DNA of 13,067 nt from Candidatus Coliplasma caballi. GTDB taxonomy: Bacteria; Bacillota; Clostridia; Oscillospirales; CAG-382. Shown one piece after another: positions 1 through 7,151 of this stretch. The DNA lies in contig JAGHTH010000008.1 in the NCBI GenBank assembly GCA_018065365.1, positions 1-13,067 on the forward strand. Reading direction: 5' to 3'. Position numbers and translations under genes: made by a program. Position 1 is the stretch's first letter; every line of letters begins with the position of its first letter. The notes beneath the pieces are model-generated. The model worked only from the letters and a program-made list of their open reading frames with translations, searched no databases and had not been told where the DNA came from.

Positions 1-304
1 GAAACTCCGCCCGTGCGTTTCGGCGCGTTACGAACTGACCTTCCGCACCGCGATGAGTGCCGAGGAAATGAAAGCGCTGTTCGACGGGGAACTGCCCGTG
101 GTCAAAAAGACCAAAACCCGTGAGGTAACGGTCGATATTGCGCCGCTCGTGCGGGAAAAGACGTTTGAGGACGTCGAAGGCGGCGTCAGAATGACCTGCC
201 TGTTGCCCTGCGGAAACGATTATCTCAACCCGAATTACCTTTCGCAGACGCTCGGCGACCGCGTCTGCACGGTCAAGATTTTGCGCACCGAACTGTTTTT
301 CTGA
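1..304 (+). CDS. DUF2344 / TIGR03936 radical-SAM-linked protein, C-terminal part (5' truncated)
   Basis: The reading frame is open from base 2 to the TGA at 302-304, giving 100 residues with no start inside the window. The ATG at 53 is internal, because sensible sequence continues upstream of it (ARYELTF, then TAMSAEEM). The stretch LPVVKKTKTREVTVDIAPLV, followed by a hydrophobic strand, CGNDYLNPNYLSQTL and a final IKILRTELFF-like end, matches my recollection of the C-terminus of the DUF2344 family. That family is usually encoded beside or fused to a B12-binding radical SAM protein, and its biochemical role is not established. It lies on the same strand as pyrH, 110 bases upstream. No convincing terminator separates them, but pyrH has its own promoter. 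Family assignment is from motif memory, without a profile search. Confidence 0.72.
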   Translation, partial: KLRPCVSARYELTFRTAMSAEEMKALFDGELPVVKKTKTREVTVDIAPLVREKTFEDVEGGVRMTCLLPCGNDYLNPNYLSQTLGDRVCTVKILRTELFF

Positions 305-324
305 AAAAACCTCACAAAAAGGGG

Positions 325-353
325 TTGCAAAGTACGTTTTCTTTCGTTATAAT
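325..353 (+). promoter_or_regulatory. Sigma-A type promoter for the pyrH operon
   Basis: A -35 box TTGCAA (325-330) and a perfect -10 box TATAAT (348-353) are separated by exactly 17 bases. An A-rich stretch (about 314-320) lies just upstream of the -35. Transcription would start near base 360 and give a leader of about 55 bases before the pyrH TTG start. This is the only strong promoter seen before polC, so it probably drives the whole pyrH-polC operon. Confidence 0.8.
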
Positions 354-402
354 GAAATGCGGGAGAATGGATATCCCATTCCGAAACGTCTATACATGAA
401 AT

Positions 403-417
403 GAGGGATTCATCTTG
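403..417 (+). promoter_or_regulatory. Ribosome binding site fixing the TTG start of pyrH
   Basis: GAGGG at 403-407 sits 7 bases before TTG at 415-417. The nearby ATGs at 396 and 401 lead to stop codons within a few triplets, so TTG is the only start giving the normal UMP kinase N-terminus. ATGAA (396-400) and TTCAT (409-413) could pair and place the binding site in the loop. The stem is only 5 bp and A/T-rich, so its effect is uncertain. Confidence 0.7.
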
Positions 418-1125
418 AAACCGAAATACAAACGCATCCTGCTCAAACTGTCCGGCGAGGCGCTCGCCGGCGAGCACGGAATTTTAGACGACGGCTTTCT
501 GAAAACCGTCTGCGCCGAGATCCGCAAATGCACCGACGCGGGCGTTCAGGTCGCGATCGTGATCGGCGCCGGAAACATCTGGAGAGGTGCCAGACAGGGC
601 GGCCTTACGATCGACCGCGTGCGCGGAGATCACATGGGAATGCTTGCCACGGTCATCAACTCGCTCGCGATGCAGGATTATCTGATCGGCGCGGGCGTGG
701 ACGCCAAGGTCATGAGCGCGTTCCAGATCCAGCAAGTCTGTGAGCCGTACGCGCAGTACAAGGCGATCGAATATCTGGAGCAGGGCAAAGCCGTTCTGAT
801 CCCCTGTGGCGTCGGCTATCCCTATTTCTCCACCGACACGGGCATGATGCTTCGTGCCGTGGAACTCAAGTGCGACGTTCTGCTGTCCGCCAAGAACGTG
901 GACGGCGTGTACGACGACGATCCCGCCAAGAACCCGAACGCGAAGAAATACGAAACGCTGACCTACGACGAGATCCTTGCCAAAGGACTGCACGCGATCG
1001 ACCTGACCGCGTCGGCGATCGGCAGGGAAAACGGAATGCCCGCACTGATTTTCGGGCTGTCCGATCCGGCGAATATTACCCGCGCCGTCTTCGGCGAAAA
1101 CGTCGGCACCCTGATTACGCATTAA
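415..1125 (+). CDS. pyrH: UMP kinase (uridylate kinase)
   Basis: This cytoplasmic enzyme converts UMP plus ATP to UDP in pyrimidine nucleotide synthesis. It belongs to the amino acid kinase fold and in bacteria is usually a hexamer activated by GTP and inhibited by UTP. The 236 residues match the usual length. Visible motifs are KLSGEAL (11-17), the phosphate-binding loop GAGNIWRG (51-58), RGDHMGMLA (70-78), STDTGMMLRAVE (139-150) and NVDGVYDDDP (161-170), followed by the LTASAIGRENGMPALIF region near 197-213. The loop has Ala52 where the bacterial consensus I know has Gly. The start is a TTG with a good ribosome binding site. It is the first gene of the operon, 34 bases before frr. The usual upstream partners rpsB-tsf are not in the window. 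Confidence 0.96.
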   Translation: MKPKYKRILLKLSGEALAGEHGILDDGFLKTVCAEIRKCTDAGVQVAIVIGAGNIWRGARQGGLTIDRVRGDHMGMLATVINSLAMQDYLIGAGVDAKVMSAFQIQQVCEPYAQYKAIEYLEQGKAVLIPCGVGYPYFSTDTGMMLRAVELKCDVLLSAKNVDGVYDDDPAKNPNAKKYETLTYDEILAKGLHAIDLTASAIGRENGMPALIFGLSDPANITRAVFGENVGTLITH

Positions 1126-1159
1126 AAAAGAACTCCGATAGAAAGAAAGGAAGTCCGCT

Positions 1160-1714
1160 ATGAAATTTGACGTCAAACCTTACGAACAGAAAATGCAGAA
1201 GACCATCGAAGTCCTGGAGGGCGAATTTGCCACGATCCGCGTGGGCAGAGCGTCCGCGAGAGTGCTCGACAAGATCACCGTTCCCTATTACGGCGTTCCG
1301 ACCGGCATCGAAGGCGTTGCAACGGTCAAAGCGCCCGACGCGCGCACGCTGGTCATTCAGCCCTGGGAGACCTCGCTCCTCAAGGAGATCGAAAAGGCGA
1401 TCGCCGCTTCCGACTTGGGCATCATGCCGCAGAACGACGGCAAGATGCTTCGCCTGAATTTCCCGCCGCTGACCGAGGAACGCCGCAAGGAGTTCACCAA
1501 AAAGACCGCGAAGATGGGCGAGGAAGCCAAGGTCGCGATCCGCAACCTGCGCCGCGACGCAAATGAAGATTCCAAAAAGCAGAAGAAAGATTCGCTGCTG
1601 ACCGAAGACGAGCAGAAAGAAGCGGAAAAGAACATTCAGGACCTGACCGACAAGATGATCAAAAAGGTCGATGAGGTCGTCGCGAAGAAAGACAAGGAGA
1701 TCATGGAGTTCTGA
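1160..1714 (+). CDS. frr: Ribosome recycling factor
   Basis: RRF acts in the cytoplasm with EF-G to split post-termination ribosomes so that the subunits can be reused. The 184 residues match the normal size of about 185. The N-terminal helix with IRVGRASARVLD (26-37), the beta-rich domain II (about 31-105, with VPYYGVPTGIEGVATV) and the long C-terminal helices with AIRNLRRDAN (126-135) give the standard L-shaped protein. The Arg-rich segment is the family's ribosome-contact region. The ATG at 1160 follows an AAAGG-type ribosome binding site about 9 bases upstream. The TGA stop (1712-1714) shares its last base with the uppS ATG, which suggests translational coupling. The pyrH-frr-uppS order is classic for bacteria. 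Confidence 0.97.
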   Translation: MKFDVKPYEQKMQKTIEVLEGEFATIRVGRASARVLDKITVPYYGVPTGIEGVATVKAPDARTLVIQPWETSLLKEIEKAIAASDLGIMPQNDGKMLRLNFPPLTEERRKEFTKKTAKMGEEAKVAIRNLRRDANEDSKKQKKDSLLTEDEQKEAEKNIQDLTDKMIKKVDEVVAKKDKEIMEF

Positions 1715-2409
1715 TGGCGGAAGAAATTTTCTCCGTTCTTCCGGAACACGTCGCGATCATTATGGACGGGAACGGCCGCTGGGCAAAACGGCGGCTGCTC
1801 CCCCGTACCGCCGGCCACAAAGCCGGCGTTGACACTTTTCACGAGATTGTGGAAACGTGCGGGAAGATCGGCATTCATTATCTGACGGTGTACGCTTTTT
1901 CTTCGGAGAACTGGAATCGTGAGCAGACCGAAGTCGAGGCGCTGATCGGACTGTTGGAACGTTCGATCCGTCTTTATACCCCCGAACTGTTAAAGAATAA
2001 CGTCCGTCTTCGTCTGATGGGCGATCTTTCGCGTTTCCCGGAAGAATCGAGGAAATCGCTCCGGAACAGCGTCGAAACGCTGTCCGGCTGCACCGGGCTG
2101 ACGCTGTCGGTCTGCCTTTCCTACGGCGGCAGACAGGAATTGACCATGGCGGTCAACCGACTGCTCGCGGAGGGGAAGACCGAGGTAACCGAGGCGGATA
2201 TTTCGGCGCATCTGTATTCCGCGGGGATTCCCGATCCCGATCTGATCATCCGCACCAGCGGAGAATACCGCATTTCCAACTTTTTGTTATGGCAGTCCGC
2301 ATACGCGGAATATTATTTTACCGACGTGTACTGGCCGGATTTTCACGAAAAAGAACTGTACGCGGCGCTTCACGATTACGAAAAACGTTCCAGACGGTTT
2401 GGAAAATAA
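1714..2409 (+). CDS. uppS: Isoprenyl transferase, undecaprenyl diphosphate synthase
   Basis: This cis-prenyltransferase extends farnesyl diphosphate with isopentenyl diphosphate to make undecaprenyl diphosphate, the carrier lipid for peptidoglycan and other wall polymers. It is a soluble enzyme acting at the membrane face. At 231 residues it is slightly shorter than typical (about 240-250) but complete. Motifs are MDGNGRWA (17-24, with the catalytic Asp18), RTAGHKAG (31-38), SSENW (63-67), SYGGRQE (136-142) and the substrate-binding RTSGEYRISNFLLWQ (180-194). The ATG at 1714 overlaps the frr stop by one base. GGAG at 1705-1708 and AAGGAG at 1694-1699 lie inside frr as possible ribosome binding sites. 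Its substrates come from the pathway that includes dxr and ispG in this operon. Confidence 0.96.
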   Translation: MAEEIFSVLPEHVAIIMDGNGRWAKRRLLPRTAGHKAGVDTFHEIVETCGKIGIHYLTVYAFSSENWNREQTEVEALIGLLERSIRLYTPELLKNNVRLRLMGDLSRFPEESRKSLRNSVETLSGCTGLTLSVCLSYGGRQELTMAVNRLLAEGKTEVTEADISAHLYSAGIPDPDLIIRTSGEYRISNFLLWQSAYAEYYFTDVYWPDFHEKELYAALHDYEKRSRRFGK

Positions 2410-2439
2410 CCGAAAAGAACGAAAAAGGGGAGAAAGAGT

Positions 2440-3978
2440 ATGAAAAAAACGCTTTCGCTCTTACTTGCATTGGTTTTGCTCGCCTCCGTGCTGTTTGCCT
2501 GCGGGGAAGCGGATCCGACGGAAAGCGAAACGCCTTCCGCGCTTTCGTATGGCGCGGAGACTGACGCGGAGACGACGGAAACGACGGCGCAGTCGCATTG
2601 TCCGCCGAGCGAGCCGCCCGAAGAATCCTCCGCGGAGGAGGAAACTTCTTCCGAAGAGCCCGCGTCCTCCGAGGAGCCCGTTTCGTCTGAAACGCCCGTG
2701 TCGGCCGAAGAGCCCGTTTCTTCCGAAGAACCCGTTTCGTCCGAAGGACCCGTGTCCTCCGAGGAACCCGTTTCTTCCGAGGAGCCGCCGGAAACGTCTT
2801 CCGAGGAACCTGTCGAGGAAGCGGTGCTTCCAGCGAAGATCTACATTACGACGAACAGCATGATCGGCAAGGGAAATTACGTTGCCTGCCGCATCCGCGT
2901 GATCGATACGACGGGGAAGTACGAGGAGATCGACGATCCCGAAGCGACGATCAAGGTGCGCGGGAATTCGACTTCGTCGGGCAATAAGAAACCGTATAAC
3001 ATCAAATTCGATAAAAAGCAGGACGTTCTGGGCATGGGCAAATGCAAGAAATGGTGCCTGCTCGCCAATATGTATGACAAATCGCTGATCCGAAACAAGC
3101 TCGCTTACGATTTTGCGTCTGAAATCGGATTGGCTTATACCCAGCAGTCCACCTTTGCGGATCTGTACCTCAACGGCAAATATCTGGGTTGCTATCAGAT
3201 CTGTGAGTCGATCGGTGTCGGAGATTCCCGCGTCGATATTGACATCGAGGGCAATGAATTTCTGCTGGAATACGAGCCGTGGGAGGGATATTCCAACCCG
3301 CAGTTCATTTACACCCCGCTGATGAAAAAACTGTTCGGCTTCAACGATCCCGAGGAGCCCACCACCGCGCAGCGCGCGTGGCTGACGCAGTTCTTCCGCG
3401 ACGCCGAAAACGCGCTTTATTCCAAAGACCGCGCGCGGATCGAACAGTATTGGGATATTGATTCGTTCGTGAACGACTACATCGTGCATGAATATTTCAA
3501 AAACGTGGACGCGCAGACGTCCTCGACGCGCTATTACGTCAAAAACGGTAAAATTTACGGCGGTCCCGTCTGGGACTTTGACCTGTCCGCCGGCAACGCG
3601 GACTCCGGCTATTACACCGCGTATTACGTGAACGGCGACTCGTCGAAAGGTTGGTACTGCCGCCATATCTGGTACGACGATCTGATCGTAACGGGCTGGT
3701 TTGAGGATCTCGTCAAGCAGCGCTTTGCGGAGATCCAGCCGATCATCGTCAATCTGACCACGGACAACGAACTCGGCAAAAACCGTATTGATCTGCTGAT
3801 CGAACAGTACGGGGATTGCTTCCGCGCCAACTTTACCGAGGCGGGCTGGTCGATTACCTCCAAAGACAGCCCGTACGAACGCGTGCCGCTTTCGACGTAC
3901 GAGAAAAACGTCGAATTTCTCCGCAAATGGTTGATCGACCGCAACACGTGGATGAAAGCACAGTTCGGCATCAAATAA
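2440..3978 (+). CDS. CotH-family (predicted atypical kinase) lipoprotein with Ser/Glu/Pro repeat linker
   Basis: The 512 residues begin with a lipoprotein signal peptide: charged MKK, a hydrophobic core (5-20) and the lipobox LFAC with lipidated Cys21. An acidic Ser/Glu/Pro/Thr-rich linker follows (about 22-130) and contains tandem hexapeptides. The CotH domain spans about 132-505, with RGNST (174-178), KKPYNIKFDKK (183-193), GMGKCKKWCLL (198-208), KSLIRN (214-219), DLYLNGKYLG (241-250), NEFLLEYE (272-279) and GGPVWDFD (374-381, likely the metal-binding acidic pair). Bacillus CotH is an atypical protein kinase of spore-coat proteins, but many clostridial CotH proteins are surface proteins of unknown function. 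This one should sit outside the membrane. GGGGAG at 2427-2432 precedes the ATG. It lies 30 bases after uppS and 17 before cdsA, so it is probably cotranscribed. The family call is firm, while substrate and activity are unknown. Confidence 0.9.
   Translation: MKKTLSLLLALVLLASVLFACGEADPTESETPSALSYGAETDAETTETTAQSHCPPSEPPEESSAEEETSSEEPASSEEPVSSETPVSAEEPVSSEEPVSSEGPVSSEEPVSSEEPPETSSEEPVEEAVLPAKIYITTNSMIGKGNYVACRIRVIDTTGKYEEIDDPEATIKVRGNSTSSGNKKPYNIKFDKKQDVLGMGKCKKWCLLANMYDKSLIRNKLAYDFASEIGLAYTQQSTFADLYLNGKYLGCYQICESIGVGDSRVDIDIEGNEFLLEYEPWEGYSNPQFIYTPLMKKLFGFNDPEEPTTAQRAWLTQFFRDAENALYSKDRARIEQYWDIDSFVNDYIVHEYFKNVDAQTSSTRYYVKNGKIYGGPVWDFDLSAGNADSGYYTAYYVNGDSSKGWYCRHIWYDDLIVTGWFEDLVKQRFAEIQPIIVNLTTDNELGKNRIDLLIEQYGDCFRANFTEAGWSITSKDSPYERVPLSTYEKNVEFLRKWLIDRNTWMKAQFGIK
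2644..2811 (+). repeat. Tandem 18-base coding repeats, hexapeptide [TAV]-S-[SA]-E-[ETG]-P
   Basis: Eight head-to-tail units fill 2644-2787 (residues 69-116 of the CotH lipoprotein): TSSEEP, ASSEEP, VSSETP, VSAEEP, VSSEEP, VSSEGP, VSSEEP, VSSEEP. A ninth, TSSEEP (2794-2811), follows two extra residues. The units differ at many synonymous positions, for example TCC/TCT/TCG for Ser and GAA/GAG for Glu. This suggests an old array kept at protein level rather than a recent slippage expansion. It probably forms an extended acidic spacer holding the kinase-like domain away from the membrane. Confidence 0.92.
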
Positions 3979-3995
3979 GAAAGGTTATTGTATCT

Positions 3996-4892
3996 ATGTT
4001 GAAACGAATTCTGACCGCGGCGGTCGCGCTTGCGATTCTGATCCCGATTTTGCTGTTTGCACCCGACCTCGCGGTGCAGGGGTTGTTCTCTCTGCTGTCC
4101 GTCATCGCGATCTACGAGATTGCCTGCGTGACGGGCGTCAAAAAAGAATACGGCTTCTGGATCCCGGTTGCTTTCATTTTCTTTTTGGATCAATGTTTTA
4201 TGCAGGTCCTTGTCAATCGTGTATCCTTGATGCTCGACGCCGAACTTTTTTATCGTGTGCATTGGCTGCTTTACATTCCGTATAAGGCATTGCCGCTTGT
4301 CCTGCTCTTTGTGATCGTTTATATCGTTTTGCGGAACAAAAAACTGAACTCCGCAGACGCTCTGACCTTTTTTGCAATGTCTTTCTATGTCACAAAGGGC
4401 TTTGCCGCGCTGGAAGAACTCTGCTGGCAGGAAGATGCGCTTACCGTTTTGGGAAGTCATGTTTCTGTTTCGTTGGATCGTGTGTTCCTTTGGGTCGCGC
4501 TGTCTATTCCGTGGGTGGCGGATTCGCTTGCCTATTTTGCGGGACGCTTTTTCGGGAAGAAAAAACTTTGCCCTGACATTTCGCCCAAAAAGACGGTCGC
4601 CGGCGCGGTCGGCGGCGTGGTCGGCACGGGCGTGGTCTACGGGTTGCTGTACGGCATTTTCGGCGGTTGGGAAGTGCTCGGCATTTTGGTTGCCGCTGCG
4701 ACGGTGATGTGCCTTGCCGTCGCTTCAATCTTCGGCGATCTGTTCGCTTCGGTGGTCAAGCGGCACTACGGCGTCAAGGATTACGGCAACCTGTTCCCCG
4801 GACACGGCGGCGTGATGGATCGCTTCGACAGCACGATCCCGGTCGCACTGCTGATGGCGCTTGCTCTGCCGGCGATTTCACTCCGTTATTGA
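3996..4892 (+). CDS. cdsA: Phosphatidate cytidylyltransferase (CDP-diglyceride synthase)
   Basis: This integral membrane enzyme makes CDP-diacylglycerol from phosphatidic acid and CTP, the branch point for phosphatidylglycerol and related lipids. The 298-residue protein has hydrophobic segments near 5-22, 27-45, 52-72, 91-112, 163-183, 200-220, 228-248 and 280-296. The C-terminal family signature is complete at 252-278: S-x2-KR, then KDYGN and PGHGG, ending MDRFD. The preceding block DSLAYFAGRFFGKKK (176-190) plus SPKKT is also typical. The frame stays open upstream into cotH, but the ATG at 3996 gives the normal MLKRIL-type N-terminus and follows AAGG at 3981-3984. Its position directly before dxr is standard in Firmicutes. 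Only the cotH gene separates it from its usual neighbour uppS. Confidence 0.95.
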   Translation: MLKRILTAAVALAILIPILLFAPDLAVQGLFSLLSVIAIYEIACVTGVKKEYGFWIPVAFIFFLDQCFMQVLVNRVSLMLDAELFYRVHWLLYIPYKALPLVLLFVIVYIVLRNKKLNSADALTFFAMSFYVTKGFAALEELCWQEDALTVLGSHVSVSLDRVFLWVALSIPWVADSLAYFAGRFFGKKKLCPDISPKKTVAGAVGGVVGTGVVYGLLYGIFGGWEVLGILVAAATVMCLAVASIFGDLFASVVKRHYGVKDYGNLFPGHGGVMDRFDSTIPVALLMALALPAISLRY

Positions 4893-4908
4893 TGAAAGAG
4901 GCACTTTT

Positions 4909-6033
4909 ATGTTTGAATCCATTTGTCTTCTCGGCTCGACCGGCTCGATCGGAACGCAGGCGCTGGACGTCGCGCGAAAGCACGGCATCCGCGTAAGCGC
5001 ACTCGCCGCGGGCAGCAGCGAGGAAAAATTAGAGGCGCAATGCCGGGAATTTCATCCCGAAACCGTCTATATCGGCGAAGCGCACTACGCGTCCTTAAAA
5101 ACGCGGCTTGCCGATACCGACGTGCGCGTCATCACGGGGAAAGACGGGCTTTCCGCGCTTGCCGCAGAAGATCCTTCGCCCTGCGTGGTCAACGCTTTGA
5201 CCGGCATTCTGGGCTTTCTGCCGACGCTTGCCGCGATCGAGGCGGGAAAAGAGATTGCCCTCGCGAATAAAGAAACGTTGGTCGCAGGCGGCGACATCGT
5301 GATGGAACGCGCCCGTGAAAAAGGCGTTCGCATTCTGCCCGTGGACAGCGAACATTCCGCGATTTTTCAATGCTTGCAGGGGCAAAAAAGTTTCAAACGC
5401 ATCCTGCTGACCGGCTCGGGTGGGCCTTTCTTCGGGAAAGACCGCGCGTTTTTGAAGACGGTTACCGCCGCAGACGCGCTCAAACATCCGAATTGGAGCA
5501 TGGGGCCGAAGATCACGGTGGACAGTTCCACGCTGATGAACAAAGGGTTGGAATTCATCGAGGCGGTGCATCTGTTCGGCGCAAGTCCCGAACAGATCGA
5601 GGTCGTGATTCAAAGGGAAAGCGTGATCCACTCGATGATCGAGCTGCCCGACGGTGCCGTGCTGGCGCAGATGGGAACGCCGGATATGCGGCTGTGCATC
5701 CAATTTGCACTGACCTATCCCGACCGCACCGAATCGCCCTGCAAGCCGCTCGATTTGTTTGAAATCGGAAAACTGACGTTCTATAAACCCGATACCGATA
5801 CCTTCCCGCTGCTCGCGCTCGCGAAAAAGGCGATCACGCGCGGCGGCAACCTGCCCGCCGCCATGAACGGCGCCAACGAGGAAGCCGTGTGGAGATTTCT
5901 GCGCGGCGAGATCGGGTACACCGACATTTTCGACCTCGTGACGAAAGCCACCGAGGATTGCCCGTTTATCGAACACCCGACCGTCGGAGAGATTCTGCAA
6001 ACGGATCTGGAAGCACGGGAACGCGTTCGCTGA
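4909..6033 (+). CDS. dxr: 1-deoxy-D-xylulose 5-phosphate reductoisomerase
   Basis: This cytoplasmic NADPH-dependent enzyme converts DXP to 2-C-methyl-D-erythritol 4-phosphate, the committed step of the MEP isoprenoid pathway. The 374 residues show the NADPH-binding GSTGSIG (9-15), ANKETLV (119-125), the metal ligands in VDSEHS (145-150: Asp146, Glu148) and Glu215 in NKGLE (211-215). SGGPF (170-174) and the flexible-loop HPNWSMG (193-199) are also present. An in-frame ATG at 4861 would lie inside cdsA and add 16 unrelated residues. The ATG at 4909 has AAAGAGG (4895-4901) 7 bases upstream and begins right before the beta strand leading to GSTGSIG, so it was chosen. It is 16 bases after cdsA. 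All key residues are intact. Confidence 0.97.
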   Translation: MFESICLLGSTGSIGTQALDVARKHGIRVSALAAGSSEEKLEAQCREFHPETVYIGEAHYASLKTRLADTDVRVITGKDGLSALAAEDPSPCVVNALTGILGFLPTLAAIEAGKEIALANKETLVAGGDIVMERAREKGVRILPVDSEHSAIFQCLQGQKSFKRILLTGSGGPFFGKDRAFLKTVTAADALKHPNWSMGPKITVDSSTLMNKGLEFIEAVHLFGASPEQIEVVIQRESVIHSMIELPDGAVLAQMGTPDMRLCIQFALTYPDRTESPCKPLDLFEIGKLTFYKPDTDTFPLLALAKKAITRGGNLPAAMNGANEEAVWRFLRGEIGYTDIFDLVTKATEDCPFIEHPTVGEILQTDLEARERVR

Positions 6034-6054
6034 ACTTTTTGCTTATTTTTTTAC

Positions 6055-6071
6055 AGAGGAACGATATTTTG
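6055..6071 (+). promoter_or_regulatory. Ribosome binding site fixing the TTG start of rseP
   Basis: AGAGGA at 6055-6060 is 8 bases before the TTG at 6069-6071. The open frame reaches back to an ATG at 5889, inside dxr, but those residues are charged and do not resemble a membrane protease. The hydrophobic N-terminal segment required by the family begins directly after the TTG. Confidence 0.75.
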
Positions 6072-7139
6072 AACTTATTGCTTACCATTGTCGTAACGGT
6101 CGTCCTGTTCGGACTGCTGATCACGATCCATGAACTCGGACATTATCTGGTCGCCCGCGCCTGCGGGGTCGGCATCATCGAATTTTCGATCGGAATGGGC
6201 CCGAAACTGTTTCAGAAAGAGGGAAAAGTCAACCTCTTTTCCGTTCGCGCCCTGCCGATCGGCGGGTACGTGCGGATGGTCGGCGAGCCGGGCGAAGAAA
6301 ACCCGGACGATCTGCCGTTCGTGATCGGCAAGCGGTCGATCAACGAAACGTCGATCTGGAAGCGGATGCTGATCGTGTTGGCGGGGCCTGCCATGAACGT
6401 GTTCCTCGCGTTCGTTCTGATGTTCTCGCTCGTCGCGTCGAGTGAGGTACTCGCAAGCACCAAGGTGGCTGTTTTTATGGAAAACAGCGTCAGCAACGCG
6501 CCCGGAGGACTGCATACCGACGACGTCATTCTGGAGGTCGAAGGCAAAAAGATCCACTGCTACGCGGAACTTTCCTATAAGATCCTTTCGGACGGCGCTT
6601 CTCCCGTGGACATTCTCGTGGAACGGGACGGAAAGGAAGTGCTGCTGCGGGACGTGGTGTTCGCGCACACCGAAGAAAACGGCGTGGCGTTCGGAGCGCA
6701 GGATTTCAAAGTCTATCGCAAAGAAAAAACGTTCGGAACGATCCTGTACGAAAGTTTCTGGCAGGGATGCAGCACCGTGTATATGACGGTCGATTCGCTG
6801 ATCGACACGTTTGCCGGGAAATACGGGATCGACGCGGTCGGGGGCCCCATCGCGATCGGCGAGGAAGTCGGGCAGACGTTAGAAGATTCGAACGGTTTTG
6901 CGGACGCGCTGCGGAACGTCGGTTCGCTGACCGTTATGGTTTCGGTGTCGCTCGGCATCTGCAATCTGCTTCCGCTTCCCGCGCTGGACGGCGGCCGTTT
7001 CCTGCTGTATCTGCTGGAAGCCATCCGCGGAAAACCGCTTAAAAAGAAAACCGAAGAACTGCTCACGGGCGGATGTATGATCCTGCTGTTCATTCTGATG
7101 GCGCTCGTGTTCTTGAAAGATATCATCCATTTGTTTTGA
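6069..7139 (+). CDS. rseP: RseP/RasP-type site-2 intramembrane zinc metalloprotease
   Basis: This membrane-embedded protease cuts transmembrane segments, classically of anti-sigma factors already trimmed by a site-1 protease, and also remnant signal peptides. The 356 residues (TTG start) contain HELGH (21-25, zinc ligands plus the catalytic Glu22) inside the first membrane segment. Further on are AGPAMN (105-110), a PDZ domain around 128-190 with NAPGGLHTDDVILEVEGKKI, and the second active-site block NLLPLPALDGG (299-309; Asp307 is the third zinc ligand). Hydrophobic segments lie near 3-20, 98-122, 286-302 and 333-349. The cdsA-dxr-rseP order is the usual one in Firmicutes. It starts 35 bases after dxr and ends 12 bases before ispG. 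Its substrate here cannot be told from sequence. Confidence 0.95.
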   Translation: MNLLLTIVVTVVLFGLLITIHELGHYLVARACGVGIIEFSIGMGPKLFQKEGKVNLFSVRALPIGGYVRMVGEPGEENPDDLPFVIGKRSINETSIWKRMLIVLAGPAMNVFLAFVLMFSLVASSEVLASTKVAVFMENSVSNAPGGLHTDDVILEVEGKKIHCYAELSYKILSDGASPVDILVERDGKEVLLRDVVFAHTEENGVAFGAQDFKVYRKEKTFGTILYESFWQGCSTVYMTVDSLIDTFAGKYGIDAVGGPIAIGEEVGQTLEDSNGFADALRNVGSLTVMVSVSLGICNLLPLPALDGGRFLLYLLEAIRGKPLKKKTEELLTGGCMILLFILMALVFLKDIIHLF

Positions 7140-7151
7140 GGGGAATTTGCC

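Noticed and set aside
290..320. T-run/A-run around the first stop codon as a terminator
   Set aside because: The pairing is all A-T with almost no loop and no GC stem, so it would not be a stable terminator.
2644..2811. Regularly spaced 18-base repeats considered as a CRISPR-like or satellite array
   Set aside because: Units are adjacent with no spacers, stay in frame, and encode a protein linker with synonymous differences.
2461..3666. Minus-strand frame opposite cotH with an Arg/Gly/Phe repeat-like product
   Set aside because: The apparent repeat is only the reverse reading of the Ser/Glu/Pro hexapeptide array; the + strand has the lipobox and CotH motifs.
3816..3995. Upstream ATG extension of cdsA into cotH
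   Set aside because: It would overlap conserved CotH sequence, and the ATG at 3996 gives the usual short CdsA N-terminus.
4861..4908. Upstream ATG extension of dxr
   Set aside because: It lies inside cdsA, adds residues unlike any DXR N-terminus, and the ATG at 4909 has the ribosome binding site.
5889..6068. Upstream ATG extension of rseP into dxr
   Set aside because: The added 60 residues are charged and antagonistic to a membrane N-terminus; the TTG at 6069 with AGAGGA fits the family start.
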